From Saccharopolyspora kobensis (GTDB lineage: Bacteria; Actinomycetota; Actinomycetes; Mycobacteriales; Pseudonocardiaceae), in the NCBI RefSeq assembly GCF_900108315.1, contig NZ_FNVB01000010.1, positions 342,009 through 406,008 of the forward strand: a DNA stretch of 64,000 nucleotides, read 5' to 3'. The notes beneath the pieces were generated by a model. The model was not told the origin of the DNA, made no database searches, and worked only from the letters and a program-made list of their open reading frames with translations. Below, in pieces: positions 7,937-16,473 of the stretch (position 1 is its first letter; every line of letters starts with the position of its first letter). The translations under genes were made by a program, and so were the position numbers.

Positions 7937-8218
7937 TCAGCGGCGGCGCGACTTCCGGTCTTCCTTGACGTGGCCCTTGAAGGTTCGGGTCGGGGCGAAC
8001 TCGCCCAGCTTGTGCCCGACCATCGCCTCGGTGACGAACACCGGGACGTGCTTGCGGCCATCGTGCACCGCGAAGGTGTGCCCCAGCATGTCCGGAATGA
8101 TCGTGGACCGGCGGGACCAGGTCTTGATCACGGTCTTCTTGCCCGACTCGTTCAGCGCGTCCACCTTCTTGAGCAGGTGGTCGTCCACGAACGGGCCCTT
8201 CTTCAGGCTGCGTGGCAT
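7937..8218 (-). CDS. rpsS: 30S ribosomal protein S19
   Basis: S19 is in the small-subunit head and contacts A-site tRNA. The 93 residues open with MPRSLKKGPFVDDHLLKKVD and contain the GHTFAVHDGRKHVPVFVTE signature, matching actinobacterial S19 in length. It lies between rplB and rplV, as usual. Confidence 0.98.
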   Translation of the reverse strand: MPRSLKKGPFVDDHLLKKVDALNESGKKTVIKTWSRRSTIIPDMLGHTFAVHDGRKHVPVFVTEAMVGHKLGEFAPTRTFKGHVKEDRKSRRR

Positions 8219-8236
8219 GTTTGCTTACCTCCCTGC

Positions 8237-9070
8237 TCAGCGCTTCTTGCCGGTACGGCGGCGGCGGACGATGAGCTTGTCACTGGGCTTGCGGCGGCGG
8301 GTGCGACCCTCCGGCTTGCCCTTCGGGTTGACCGGGTGGCGACCACCGGAGGTCTTGCCCTCACCACCACCGTGCGGGTGGTCCACCGGGTTCATGACCA
8401 CACCGCGGACGGTCGGGCGCTTGCCCTTCCACCGCATGCGGCCGGCCTTGCCCCAGTTGATGTTGGCGTGCTCCGAGTTGCCGACCTCGCCAACGGTGGC
8501 CCGGCAGCGCGCGTCCACGTTGCGGATCTCGCCCGAAGGCATCCGCAGCTGGGCGTACGGACCGTCCTTGGCCACCAGCTGCACCCGGGCACCGGCCGAG
8601 CGAGCGATCTTCGCACCCTGTCCGGGGCGGAGCTCGATCGCGTGGATCACGGTGCCGGTCGGGATGTTGCGCAGCGGCAGGTTGTTGCCCGGCTTGATGT
8701 CGGCCCGCGGACCGCTCTCGATCGCGTCGCCCTGCTTGATGTTGTTCGGCGCGATGATGTAGCGCTTCTCGCCATCTGCGTAGTGCAGGAGCGCGATGCG
8801 AGCGCTGCGGTTCGGGTCGTACTCGATGTGCGCGACCTTGGCCGGCACACCGTCCTTGTCGTTGCGGCGGAAGTCGATCAGGCGGTAGGCCCGCTTGTGG
8901 CCGCCGCCCTTGTGCCGCGTGGTGATCTTGCCCTGAGCGTTGCGGCCCGCCTTGCGGTTCAGCGGCCGCACCAACGACTTCTCCGGCTCCGACCGGGTGA
9001 TCTCGGCGAAGTCGGACACGCTCGAGCCACGACGTCCCGGCGTCGTCGGCTTGTACTTGCGAATGCCCAT
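8237..9070 (-). CDS. rplB: 50S ribosomal protein L2
   Basis: L2 is essential for subunit association and the peptidyl-transferase centre. The 277 residues include the RNA-binding domains and the highly conserved C-terminal motif VRGVVMNPVDHPHGGGEGK with the key histidine in GGGEG context. The start is ATG at 9070 (MGIRKYKPTTPGRRGSSVSD). Confidence 0.98.
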   Translation of the reverse strand: MGIRKYKPTTPGRRGSSVSDFAEITRSEPEKSLVRPLNRKAGRNAQGKITTRHKGGGHKRAYRLIDFRRNDKDGVPAKVAHIEYDPNRSARIALLHYADGEKRYIIAPNNIKQGDAIESGPRADIKPGNNLPLRNIPTGTVIHAIELRPGQGAKIARSAGARVQLVAKDGPYAQLRMPSGEIRNVDARCRATVGEVGNSEHANINWGKAGRMRWKGKRPTVRGVVMNPVDHPHGGGEGKTSGGRHPVNPKGKPEGRTRRRKPSDKLIVRRRRTGKKR

Positions 9071-9099
9071 GGTTAACGCAACCTCGTCCTAATCAGCCC

Positions 9100-9399
9100 T
9101 CAGGCGGCCGGTCCGCCGAAGATCTCGATCGGCTTGCTCTCCGGCGAGAGCGTGACGATCGCCCGCTTGGTGTTCTTGCGCTTGCCGAAGCCGGTCCGGC
9201 TCCGCTTGCGCTTGCCCTCGCGGTTGATCGTGTTGACGCTGGTGACCTTGACGTCGAAGATCTTCTCGACCGCGATCTTGATGGCGGTCTTGTTCGAGCG
9301 GGGGTCCACCAGGAAGGTGTACTGGCCCTGCTCGAGCAGCGCGTAGCTCTTCTCCGAGATCACCGGCGCAAGGATGATGTCTCGCGGGTCGGCGCTCAC
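9100..9399 (-). CDS. rplW: 50S ribosomal protein L23
   Basis: L23 is at the tunnel exit and docks signal recognition particle and trigger factor. The 99 residues contain DIILAPVISEKSYALLEQGQ and the FDVKVTSVNTINREGKRKR hairpin. The GTG at 9399 overlaps the rplD stop as GTGA. Confidence 0.97.
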   Translation of the reverse strand: MSADPRDIILAPVISEKSYALLEQGQYTFLVDPRSNKTAIKIAVEKIFDVKVTSVNTINREGKRKRSRTGFGKRKNTKRAIVTLSPESKPIEIFGGPAA

Positions 9400-10079
9400 T
9401 GCTGTGCCTCCTCTGCGGAAGACGCGGCGGCCTTGACCGACCGGCCCTTGACCGGGCCAGCGACGAAGCGCTCGAACGCGGCCTTGGTGAACACGACGTC
9501 GTCGCTGTTCAGCACGTCGTAGGTGTTCAGCTGGCCGGGGTCGATCAGGTGCACGTTCTGCAGGTTCCGCAGGCTCAACCAGGAGTTCTCCTCCTCGTTG
9601 CGGTTGAGCACGACCAGAACCTTCTTGGCCTCGGTCCAGGTCCGCAGCGCGGTCTTGGCCGACTTGGTGGACGGCTGCTCGCCGCCGACCACACCGGTCA
9701 CCACGTGCAGCTGGCCGGCGCGGACCCGGTCGGAGAGGGCACCGCGCAGGGCGGCGACCTTCATCTTCTTCGGGGTCCGCTGGGAGTAGTCACGCGGCTG
9801 CGGGCCGTGGACGACGCCGCCACCGGTGAACTGCGGGGCGCGGATCGAGCCCTGGCGGGCGTTGCCGGTGCCCTTCTGGCGGTACGGCTTCTTGCCGCCG
9901 CCGGACACCTGACCGCGCGTCTTCGTGGCGTGGGTGCCCTGGCGCGCGGCGGCCAGCTGGGCCACCACGACCTGGTGCATCAGCGCCACGTTGGCCTGCA
10001 CGTCGAAGATCTCGGCGGGCAGTTCGACGGTGCCGTCGGTCTTACCGTCCGGGGTACGGACATCGAGCGTCAGGCTCAT
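9396..10079 (-). CDS. rplD: 50S ribosomal protein L4
   Basis: L4 lines the exit tunnel opposite L22; in some bacteria it autoregulates the S10 operon. With the ATG at 10079 it has 227 residues (MSLTLDVRTPDGKTDGTVEL). The extended tunnel loop is present (KKPYRQKGTGNARQGSIRAP), as is a C-terminal domain ending in an Ala/Glu-rich tail. The ATG overlaps the rplC stop (TGATG); a GTG at 10082 is an alternative. No obvious macrolide-resistance change is visible in the loop. Confidence 0.97.
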   Translation of the reverse strand: MSLTLDVRTPDGKTDGTVELPAEIFDVQANVALMHQVVVAQLAAARQGTHATKTRGQVSGGGKKPYRQKGTGNARQGSIRAPQFTGGGVVHGPQPRDYSQRTPKKMKVAALRGALSDRVRAGQLHVVTGVVGGEQPSTKSAKTALRTWTEAKKVLVVLNRNEEENSWLSLRNLQNVHLIDPGQLNTYDVLNSDDVVFTKAAFERFVAGPVKGRSVKAAASSAEEAQQ

Positions 10080-10729
10080 CACGCACCACCCTTCGCAGGA
10101 CTCTTAACCAGGACCAGTCCGCCCTTGGGGCCGGGGACTGCGCCCTTGATCAGCAGCAGGCCGGTCTCGGCCTCCACCTTGTGGACGGTCAGGTTCTGGG
10201 TGGTGACGCGGTCCCGGCCCATGCGACCGGCCATCCGCATGCCCTTGAACACGCGACCGGGGGTGGCGCAGCCACCGATGGAACCGGGCTTGCGGTGCAC
10301 CGCCTGGGTACCGTGGCTCGCGCCCTGGCTGCGGAAGCCGTGACGCTTGATGGTGCCCGCGAAGCCCTTGCCCTTGCTGGTGCCGACGACGTCGACCACG
10401 GCGCCCGACTCGAAGAGGTCGGCGCTGATCTCCTGGCCCAGCTCGTACTCACCGGCATCCGCGGTGCGCAGCTCGACGATGTGGCGGCGCGGGGTGACAC
10501 CGGCCTTGGTGAAGTGGCCGCCTCGCGGCTTGTTCACCTTGCGCGGGTCGATGGCGCCGAACGCCAGCTGCACGGCCGAGTAGCCGTCCTTCTCAGGGGT
10601 CCGGATCTGGGTGACCACGTTCGGCCCGGCCTGCACGACGGTCACCGGGACGACCCGGTTCTTGTCGTCGAAGACCTGGGTCATGCCGAGCTTGGTGCCC
10701 AGAATCCCCTTGATCTGCCTGTCAGACAT
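10079..10729 (-). CDS. rplC: 50S ribosomal protein L3
   Basis: L3 is an early assembly protein reaching to the peptidyl-transferase centre. The 216 residues include MSDRQIKGILGTKLGMTQVF and the conserved GKGFAGTIKRHGFRSQGASH segment, followed by GSIGGCATPGRVFKGMRMAG. The start is ATG at 10729, 33 bases after rpsJ. Confidence 0.98.
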   Translation of the reverse strand: MSDRQIKGILGTKLGMTQVFDDKNRVVPVTVVQAGPNVVTQIRTPEKDGYSAVQLAFGAIDPRKVNKPRGGHFTKAGVTPRRHIVELRTADAGEYELGQEISADLFESGAVVDVVGTSKGKGFAGTIKRHGFRSQGASHGTQAVHRKPGSIGGCATPGRVFKGMRMAGRMGRDRVTTQNLTVHKVEAETGLLLIKGAVPGPKGGLVLVKSPAKGGA

Positions 10730-10762
10730 AGGTCTCGTTCTCTCCAGCTACCTCGTCGCCGC

Positions 10763-11068
10763 TTACTGGATGTTCACGTCGACGCTGGCCGGCAGGTCGA
10801 TGCGCATCAGCGCGTCAACCGTCTTCGGCGTCGGTTCGAGGATGTCGATGAGCCGCTTGTGCGTCCGCATCTCGAAGTGCTCCCGCGAGTCCTTGTACTT
10901 GTGCGGGGAGCGGATGACGCAGTAGACGTTCTTCTCCGTGGGCAGCGGCACCGGCCCAACGACCCGAGCGCCGGTGCGCGTCACGGTCTCGACGATCTTG
11001 CGCGCAGACGCGTCGATCGCCTCGTGGTCGTAGGCCTTGAGCCGGATGCGGATCTTCTGTCCCGCCAT
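10763..11068 (-). CDS. rpsJ: 30S ribosomal protein S10 (NusE)
   Basis: S10 is a small-subunit head protein that also acts as NusE in transcription antitermination with NusB. With the ATG at 11068 it is 101 residues (MAGQKIRIRLKAYDHEAIDA) and ends DLPASVDVNIQ. The open frame upstream is non-homologous and lies in the structured leader. It is the promoter-proximal gene of the S10 operon, preceded by a roughly 390-nt leader. Confidence 0.98.
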   Translation of the reverse strand: MAGQKIRIRLKAYDHEAIDASARKIVETVTRTGARVVGPVPLPTEKNVYCVIRSPHKYKDSREHFEMRTHKRLIDILEPTPKTVDALMRIDLPASVDVNIQ

Positions 11069-11538
11069 AGTGGCTTGCCGTTCCTCTAGTCTCGTGCCGC
11101 GGTTTGGTCTTGGGTGCGGGTGCACCGCACCCGGTGCCCCACGCGGCCTCAGCCTGGTGTGGTCCCCGATCCGGGAGCCGCCACAGCTCTCAGTCCGCCC
11201 CTGTTCAGGTATCTGGTGCCCGGTACACGCGGTCGGGCGTGTCGCCCGGCTACCGCACACCGGTCCCCTCGAACGTCGCCGATGGGGTGGGCCTTGCGGC
11301 CCGTACACCTTCTAGCGCCCCGTTCGGTCCGCCTACCGGGAACCGGTGGCATCAGCACCGCCAGAGAGCGGTCCTGAACCGGAACAAGGGCCCGAGGCCC
11401 TCGCAGCAAGGCGGCCGGACCTTCGAAGTGCTTCGAATTTCCAGCCGCCCTGAACGAGCAACCCATACAGGATGACACACCCGCTGTGCCAGCCAAAATC
11501 GGGGGTGCGTTTAGGCGACCGAGGTCACCCGCAACGCA
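11069..11538 (-). promoter_or_regulatory. S10 operon promoter and long structured leader
   Basis: No gene is supported in this 470-bp stretch. On the minus strand a promoter-like pair TGGCAC (11486-11491) and TGTATG (11464-11469) with a 16-bp spacer would give a leader of nearly 400 nt. The leader contains the hairpin CGGGCG-ACA-CGCCCG (11233-11247), shared with the rpsL leader. A second hairpin, GGGTGCGG/CCGCACCC (11112-11132), lies about 45 nt upstream of the rpsJ start. Long S10 leaders are commonly regulatory; the mechanism here is unknown. Confidence 0.5.
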
Positions 11539-11574
11539 GAGGACCCGCCTCCGCCGGAGCGGAAGCGGGTCCTC
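11539..11574 (-). terminator. Terminator after tuf
   Basis: A perfect 10-bp stem GAGGACCCGC (11539-11548) with GCGGGTCCTC (11565-11574) encloses a smaller CTCCG/CGGAG hairpin, 7 bases after the tuf stop. It separates the str operon from the S10 operon. Confidence 0.75.
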
Positions 11575-11580
11575 GCCACG

Positions 11581-12774
<1,194 letters not shown>

Positions 12775-12850
12775 TGGATTGTCCTCCTGGACTTGTTAAC
12801 TTTCCGCCGTACGACTTGGTGTGCCAGGCGGAGTCCTGTCGGGTAGGTGA

Positions 12851-12888
12851 CGTGCGGACCGCTGTCCTCGCGGATCACGGTCCGCACG
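12851..12888 (-). other. Hairpin in the fusA-tuf intergenic region
   Basis: An 11-bp perfect inverted repeat (CGTGCGGACCG at 12851-12861 with its complement at 12878-12888) with a 16-nt loop lies between fusA and tuf, about 75 bases upstream of the tuf start. It could be an attenuator, a processing site or part of a tuf-specific leader. Confidence 0.6.
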
Positions 12889-12941
12889 CCGCCGAACTGG
12901 AGGGGATTGCTCCCCGGTCGCCTTCGCGAGGCGTCGCCGTT

Positions 12942-12967
12942 GCCCGGTCCCGCTCAGCGGGCCGGGC
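12942..12967 (-). terminator. Hairpin directly after fusA
   Basis: Arms GCCCGG and CCCGC (12942-12953, one bulged T) pair with GCGGG and CCGGGC (12957-12967) around a 3-nt loop, 6 bases after the fusA stop. It may act as a partial terminator or as a 3'-end stabiliser between fusA and tuf. Confidence 0.55.
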
Positions 12968-12973
12968 AGCGGG

Positions 12974-15076
12974 TCACTCGCCCGTTGCCTTGGCGATGAT
13001 CTCCTTAGCCACGTTCGAAGGAACCTCGGCGTAGGAGTCGAACACCATCGAGTAGTTGGCACGACCCTGGGTCTTGGACCGCAGGTCGCCGACATACCCG
13101 AACATCTCCGACAGCGGCACGAGGGCCTTGACGACGCGGGTACCGCTGCGCTCCTCCATGGCCTGGATCTGGCCACGGCGGGAGTTCAGGTCGCCGATGA
13201 CATCGCCCATGTAGTCCTCGGGCGTGGTCACCTCGACCGCCATCATCGGTTCGAGCAGCGCGGGAGACGCCTTGGCGGCGGCTTCCTTGAGCGCCATCGA
13301 ACCCGCGACCTTGAAGGCCATTTCCGAGGAGTCGACCTCGTGGTACTGGCCGTCGAGCAAGGTCACCTTCACGCCGACCAGCGGGTAGCCGGCCAGCACG
13401 CCGTACTGCATCGCGTCCTGCGCACCCTGGTCGACCGACGGGATGTACTCCCGCGGGACCCGACCACCCGTGACCTTGTTCGCGAACTCGTAGGTCGGGG
13501 CGTCGGAGGTCTGCTCGATCGGGTCGACGGCGATGATCACGCGCGCGAACTGACCGGAACCACCGGTCTGCTTCTTGTGCGTGTACTCGTGCTTCTCGAT
13601 CGACTTGCGAATCGTCTCGCGGTAGGCCACCTGCGGCTTACCGATGTTCGCCTCGACCTTGAAGTCGGTCTTCATCCGGTTGACCAGCACCTCGAGGTGG
13701 AGCTCGCCCATGCCCTTGATGATGGTCTGACCGGTTTCCTCGTCCAGCTTGACCTGGAACGTGGGGTCTTCCTCGGCGAGCTTCTGGATCGCCGTGGAGA
13801 GCTTCTCCTGGTCGGCCTTCGTCTTGGGCTCGATGGCCACCTCGATGACCGGCGCCGGGAAGGTCATCGACTCCAGCACGATCGGGTTCGCCGGGTCGCA
13901 CAGGGTGTCACCGGTGGTCGTGTCCTTGAGACCGATCACCGCGTAGATGTGACCCGCCTGGATCTCCTCGACCGGGTTCTCCTTGTTGGAGTGCATCTGG
14001 AACATCTTCCCGATGCGCTCCTTCTTGCCCTTGGTCGAGTTGATGACCTGGGCACCGGAGGCGGCCTTGCCGGAGTAGACGCGGACGTAGGTCAGCTTGC
14101 CGAAGAACGGGTGAACCGCGATCTTCGAGACCAGCGCGGCGAACGGCTCGTCGACGCTCGGCTTGCGCTCCGCCGGGGTCTCGCCGTCCTGCAGGGTGCC
14201 CTGCACCGGCGGGACGTCCAGCGGCGACGGCAGGTAGTCCACCACCGCGTCGAGCATGGGCTGCACGCCCTTGTTCTTGAACGCGGTGCCGCACAGGACC
14301 GGGAAGGCCTCGCGGCTGTTGGTGAGCTTGCGGATGCCGGCCTTGATCTGCTCCTCGGACAGCTCCTCGCCGCCGAAGTAGGCCTCCATCAGCGACTCGT
14401 CGGTCTCCGCGACGGCCTCGATCAGCTTCTCGCGGTACTCGGCGGCCTTGTCGGCGAGGTCGGCCGGGATGTCCTCGACCGCGTAGTCCTCACCCTTCTG
14501 GACCTCGCCGCGCCAGGTCAGCGCCTTCATGCGGACCAGGTCGACGACGCCCTGGAAGTCGGACTCGGCGCCGATCGGCAGCTGCAGGACCAGCGGCTTG
14601 GCGTTGAGGCGCTCCTCGATCGTCTTGACCGTGAAGTAGAAGTCCGCACCCAGCTTGTCCATCTTGTTGACGAAGCAGATGCGCGGGACCTCGTACTTGT
14701 CCGCCTGGCGCCAGACCTGCTCGGACTGCGGCTCGACACCTTCCTTGCCGTCGAACACCGCGACCGCACCGTCCAGCACGCGCAGCGAGCGCTCCACCTC
14801 GACGGTGAAGTCGACGTGCCCGGGGGTGTCGATGATGTTGATCTGAGTGTCGCCCCAGAAGGTGGTGGTAGCAGCCGAGGTGATGGTGATACCCCGCTTC
14901 TGCTCCTCCTCCATCCAGTCCATCGTCGCGGCGCCGTCGTGCACCTCGCCGATCTTGTACGTGATCCCGGTGTAGAACAGGATCCGCTCGGTCGTGGTGG
15001 TCTTGCCCGCATCGATGTGGGCCATGATGCCGATGTTGCGGACCTTGGTCAGGTCAGTCAGCACGTCGCGTGCCAC
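12974..15076 (-). CDS. fusA: Translation elongation factor EF-G
   Basis: EF-G drives translocation and, with RRF, ribosome recycling. The 700 residues have G1 AHIDAGKTTTTERIL (about 19-33), G3 DTPGHVDF, and G4 NKMDKLGAD. Domains II-V follow, ending SNVAKEIIAKATGE. Length and order after rpsG are standard for a str operon. The start codon is GTG at 15076. Confidence 0.98.
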   Translation of the reverse strand: MARDVLTDLTKVRNIGIMAHIDAGKTTTTERILFYTGITYKIGEVHDGAATMDWMEEEQKRGITITSAATTTFWGDTQINIIDTPGHVDFTVEVERSLRVLDGAVAVFDGKEGVEPQSEQVWRQADKYEVPRICFVNKMDKLGADFYFTVKTIEERLNAKPLVLQLPIGAESDFQGVVDLVRMKALTWRGEVQKGEDYAVEDIPADLADKAAEYREKLIEAVAETDESLMEAYFGGEELSEEQIKAGIRKLTNSREAFPVLCGTAFKNKGVQPMLDAVVDYLPSPLDVPPVQGTLQDGETPAERKPSVDEPFAALVSKIAVHPFFGKLTYVRVYSGKAASGAQVINSTKGKKERIGKMFQMHSNKENPVEEIQAGHIYAVIGLKDTTTGDTLCDPANPIVLESMTFPAPVIEVAIEPKTKADQEKLSTAIQKLAEEDPTFQVKLDEETGQTIIKGMGELHLEVLVNRMKTDFKVEANIGKPQVAYRETIRKSIEKHEYTHKKQTGGSGQFARVIIAVDPIEQTSDAPTYEFANKVTGGRVPREYIPSVDQGAQDAMQYGVLAGYPLVGVKVTLLDGQYHEVDSSEMAFKVAGSMALKEAAAKASPALLEPMMAVEVTTPEDYMGDVIGDLNSRRGQIQAMEERSGTRVVKALVPLSEMFGYVGDLRSKTQGRANYSMVFDSYAEVPSNVAKEIIAKATGE

Positions 15077-15153
15077 GAGTTTCTTCCCCGTTCCCTACAG
15101 CAGGTGCAAGCTGTTGAATCGGTGGGCCAAGGTGGGCAAGAGCCGACCCGACG

Positions 15154-15624
15154 TCACCAGCGGTAGTGCGCGAAGGCCTTGTTGGACTCCGCCATCTTGT
15201 GCGTGTCTTCGCGCTTCTTGACGCTCGCACCGAGACCGTTGCTCGCGTCCAGCAGCTCGTTCATCAGGCGCTCGACCATGGTCTTCTCGCGGCGCGCCCG
15301 CGAGTAGCTGACCAGCCAGCGCAGCGCGAGGGTCGTGGAACGACCGGCACGCACCTCGATCGGCACCTGGTAGGTCGCGCCACCGACGCGGCGGCTGCGG
15401 ACCTCCAGGGTCGGCTTCACGTTGTCCAGGGCGCGCTTGAGCGTGACGACCGGGTCGGTGCCGGTCTTCTCCCGGCAGCCTTCCAGCGCCGCGTAGACGA
15501 TCCGCTCGGCCAGCGAACGCTTGCCGTCGACCAGGACCTTGTTGACCAGCTGCGTGACCAGCGGCGACCCGTAGACGGGGTCGGCGTGCAGCGGCCGCTT
15601 CGGGGCCGGACCCTTGCGGGGCAT
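15154..15624 (-). CDS. rpsG: 30S ribosomal protein S7
   Basis: S7 nucleates assembly of the small-subunit head and lies at the E site; in E. coli it autoregulates the str operon. The 156 residues start MPRKGPAPKRPLHADPVYGS and end KMAESNKAFAHYRW. The ATG overlaps the rpsL TGA by one base (TGATG), so translation is coupled. Confidence 0.98.
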   Translation of the reverse strand: MPRKGPAPKRPLHADPVYGSPLVTQLVNKVLVDGKRSLAERIVYAALEGCREKTGTDPVVTLKRALDNVKPTLEVRSRRVGGATYQVPIEVRAGRSTTLALRWLVSYSRARREKTMVERLMNELLDASNGLGASVKKREDTHKMAESNKAFAHYRW

Positions 15625-15998
15625 CAGCTCTTCTCCTTCTTCGCACCGTACTTGCTGCGAGACTGCTTGCGGTTCTTCACACCCTGGGTGTCAGCGGAAC
15701 CGCGGAGGATCTTGTAGCGCACACCGGGCAGGTCCTTCACACGGCCGCCACGAACGAGCACGATCGAGTGCTCCTGCAGGTTGTGACCCTCACCGGGGAT
15801 GTAGGCCGTGACCTCGATGCCGCTGCTCAGCTTGACACGGGCGACCTTGCGCAGGGCCGAGTTGGGCTTCTTGGGGGTGGTGGTGTACACGCGGGTGCAC
15901 ACGCCACGCCGCTGCGGGCTCCCCTTGAGCGCCGCGGTCTTGGTCTTCGCGACCTTGTCCTGGCGGCCCTTACGGACCAGCTGCTGGATGGTGGGCAT
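15624..15998 (-). CDS. rpsL: 30S ribosomal protein S12
   Basis: S12 is at the decoding centre and is the classic streptomycin-resistance locus. With the ATG at 15998 it has 124 residues (MPTIQQLVRKGRQDKVAKTK). The resistance-determining lysines are wild type (TTTPKKPNSALRK and GGRVKDLPGVR), so no streptomycin resistance is predicted. It is the first gene of the str operon, preceded by a roughly 300-nt leader and a well-formed promoter. Confidence 0.98.
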   Translation of the reverse strand: MPTIQQLVRKGRQDKVAKTKTAALKGSPQRRGVCTRVYTTTPKKPNSALRKVARVKLSSGIEVTAYIPGEGHNLQEHSIVLVRGGRVKDLPGVRYKILRGSADTQGVKNRKQSRSKYGAKKEKS

Positions 15999-16345
15999 GG
16001 ACCGGCTTTCTGTCAGCGTTCGCGTCTTCTGGTACTCGACCAAGCGGCCGCTCGTTCGAGCTTCGGCGTGCCCTGGCGTCGAGCACCTGTCAGGCACTGT
16101 GTTTCGGGACTCCCCCCGCACCACGAGGTCGGGCGTGTCGCCCGCTCCTCGGCCTTTGCGGCGCTGCTGCGCCCCGATGGGAACGACCCCGGAGGGTTGT
16201 CGAGAGGAGTTCCACACATCCTCGGCGCTGGCGCGGTCACCCGGAAAAGGGGACCACGTCATGCACGGGCATGCGGATCGACCCGATGGGTGTCGGGTCC
16301 GATAAACAAAGATACCTGCCCCGTTCTCAGAGGGTCAAAACGGGG
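15999..16345 (-). promoter_or_regulatory. str operon promoter and structured rpsL leader
   Basis: On the minus strand, TTGACC (16333-16338) and TATCTT (16309-16314) with an 18-bp spacer form a good promoter about 300 nt upstream of rpsL. It overlaps an inverted repeat CCCCGTT/AACGGGG (16319-16325 and 16339-16345) that could be an operator. The leader carries the hairpin CGGGCG-ACA-CGCCCG followed by ACC (around 16126-16143), identical over 18 nt to one in the rpsJ leader. Confidence 0.6.
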
Positions 16346-16425
16346 TCCCCCTTGACCTGCTCGATCACCCGGCGCTGCCACCGCGCCACCTCGGTGCGAG
16401 CCCGCGTCTGCGTAGTGGGAGCCAC
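16327..16425 (-). CDS. Candidate 32-residue small protein upstream of rpsL
   Basis: A short frame from GTG at 16425 encodes VAPTTQTRARTEVARWQ followed by RRVIEQVKGDPVLTL. GGAG lies 8 bases upstream of the GTG, and only four of 32 codons end in A or T, which matches the codon bias of real genes here. A second in-frame GTG at 16434 gives 35 residues. The stop codon lies inside the rpsL promoter. I do not recognise the protein; it may be a real small gene, a leader peptide or chance. Confidence 0.35.
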   Translation of the reverse strand: MAPTTQTRARTEVARWQRRVIEQVKGDPVLTL

Positions 16426-16473
16426 TCTACCCACTCCGCCAAGGCCTTCCCGGCAGGCGAGATGGATCACAGC

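Noticed and set aside
11069..11308. N-terminal extension of S10 through its leader
   Set aside because: S10 starts MAGQKIRIRLK at the normal 101 residues and the leader contains RNA hairpins.
15999..16262. N-terminal extension of S12 through the rpsL leader
   Set aside because: S12 starts MPTIQQLVRKG at normal length; the upstream frame is open only because of base composition.
16380..16440. tRNA-like look of the sequence after the caspase gene
   Set aside because: No acceptor stem, T-loop consensus or cloverleaf could be formed; it is better explained by a short ORF and the rpsL promoter.
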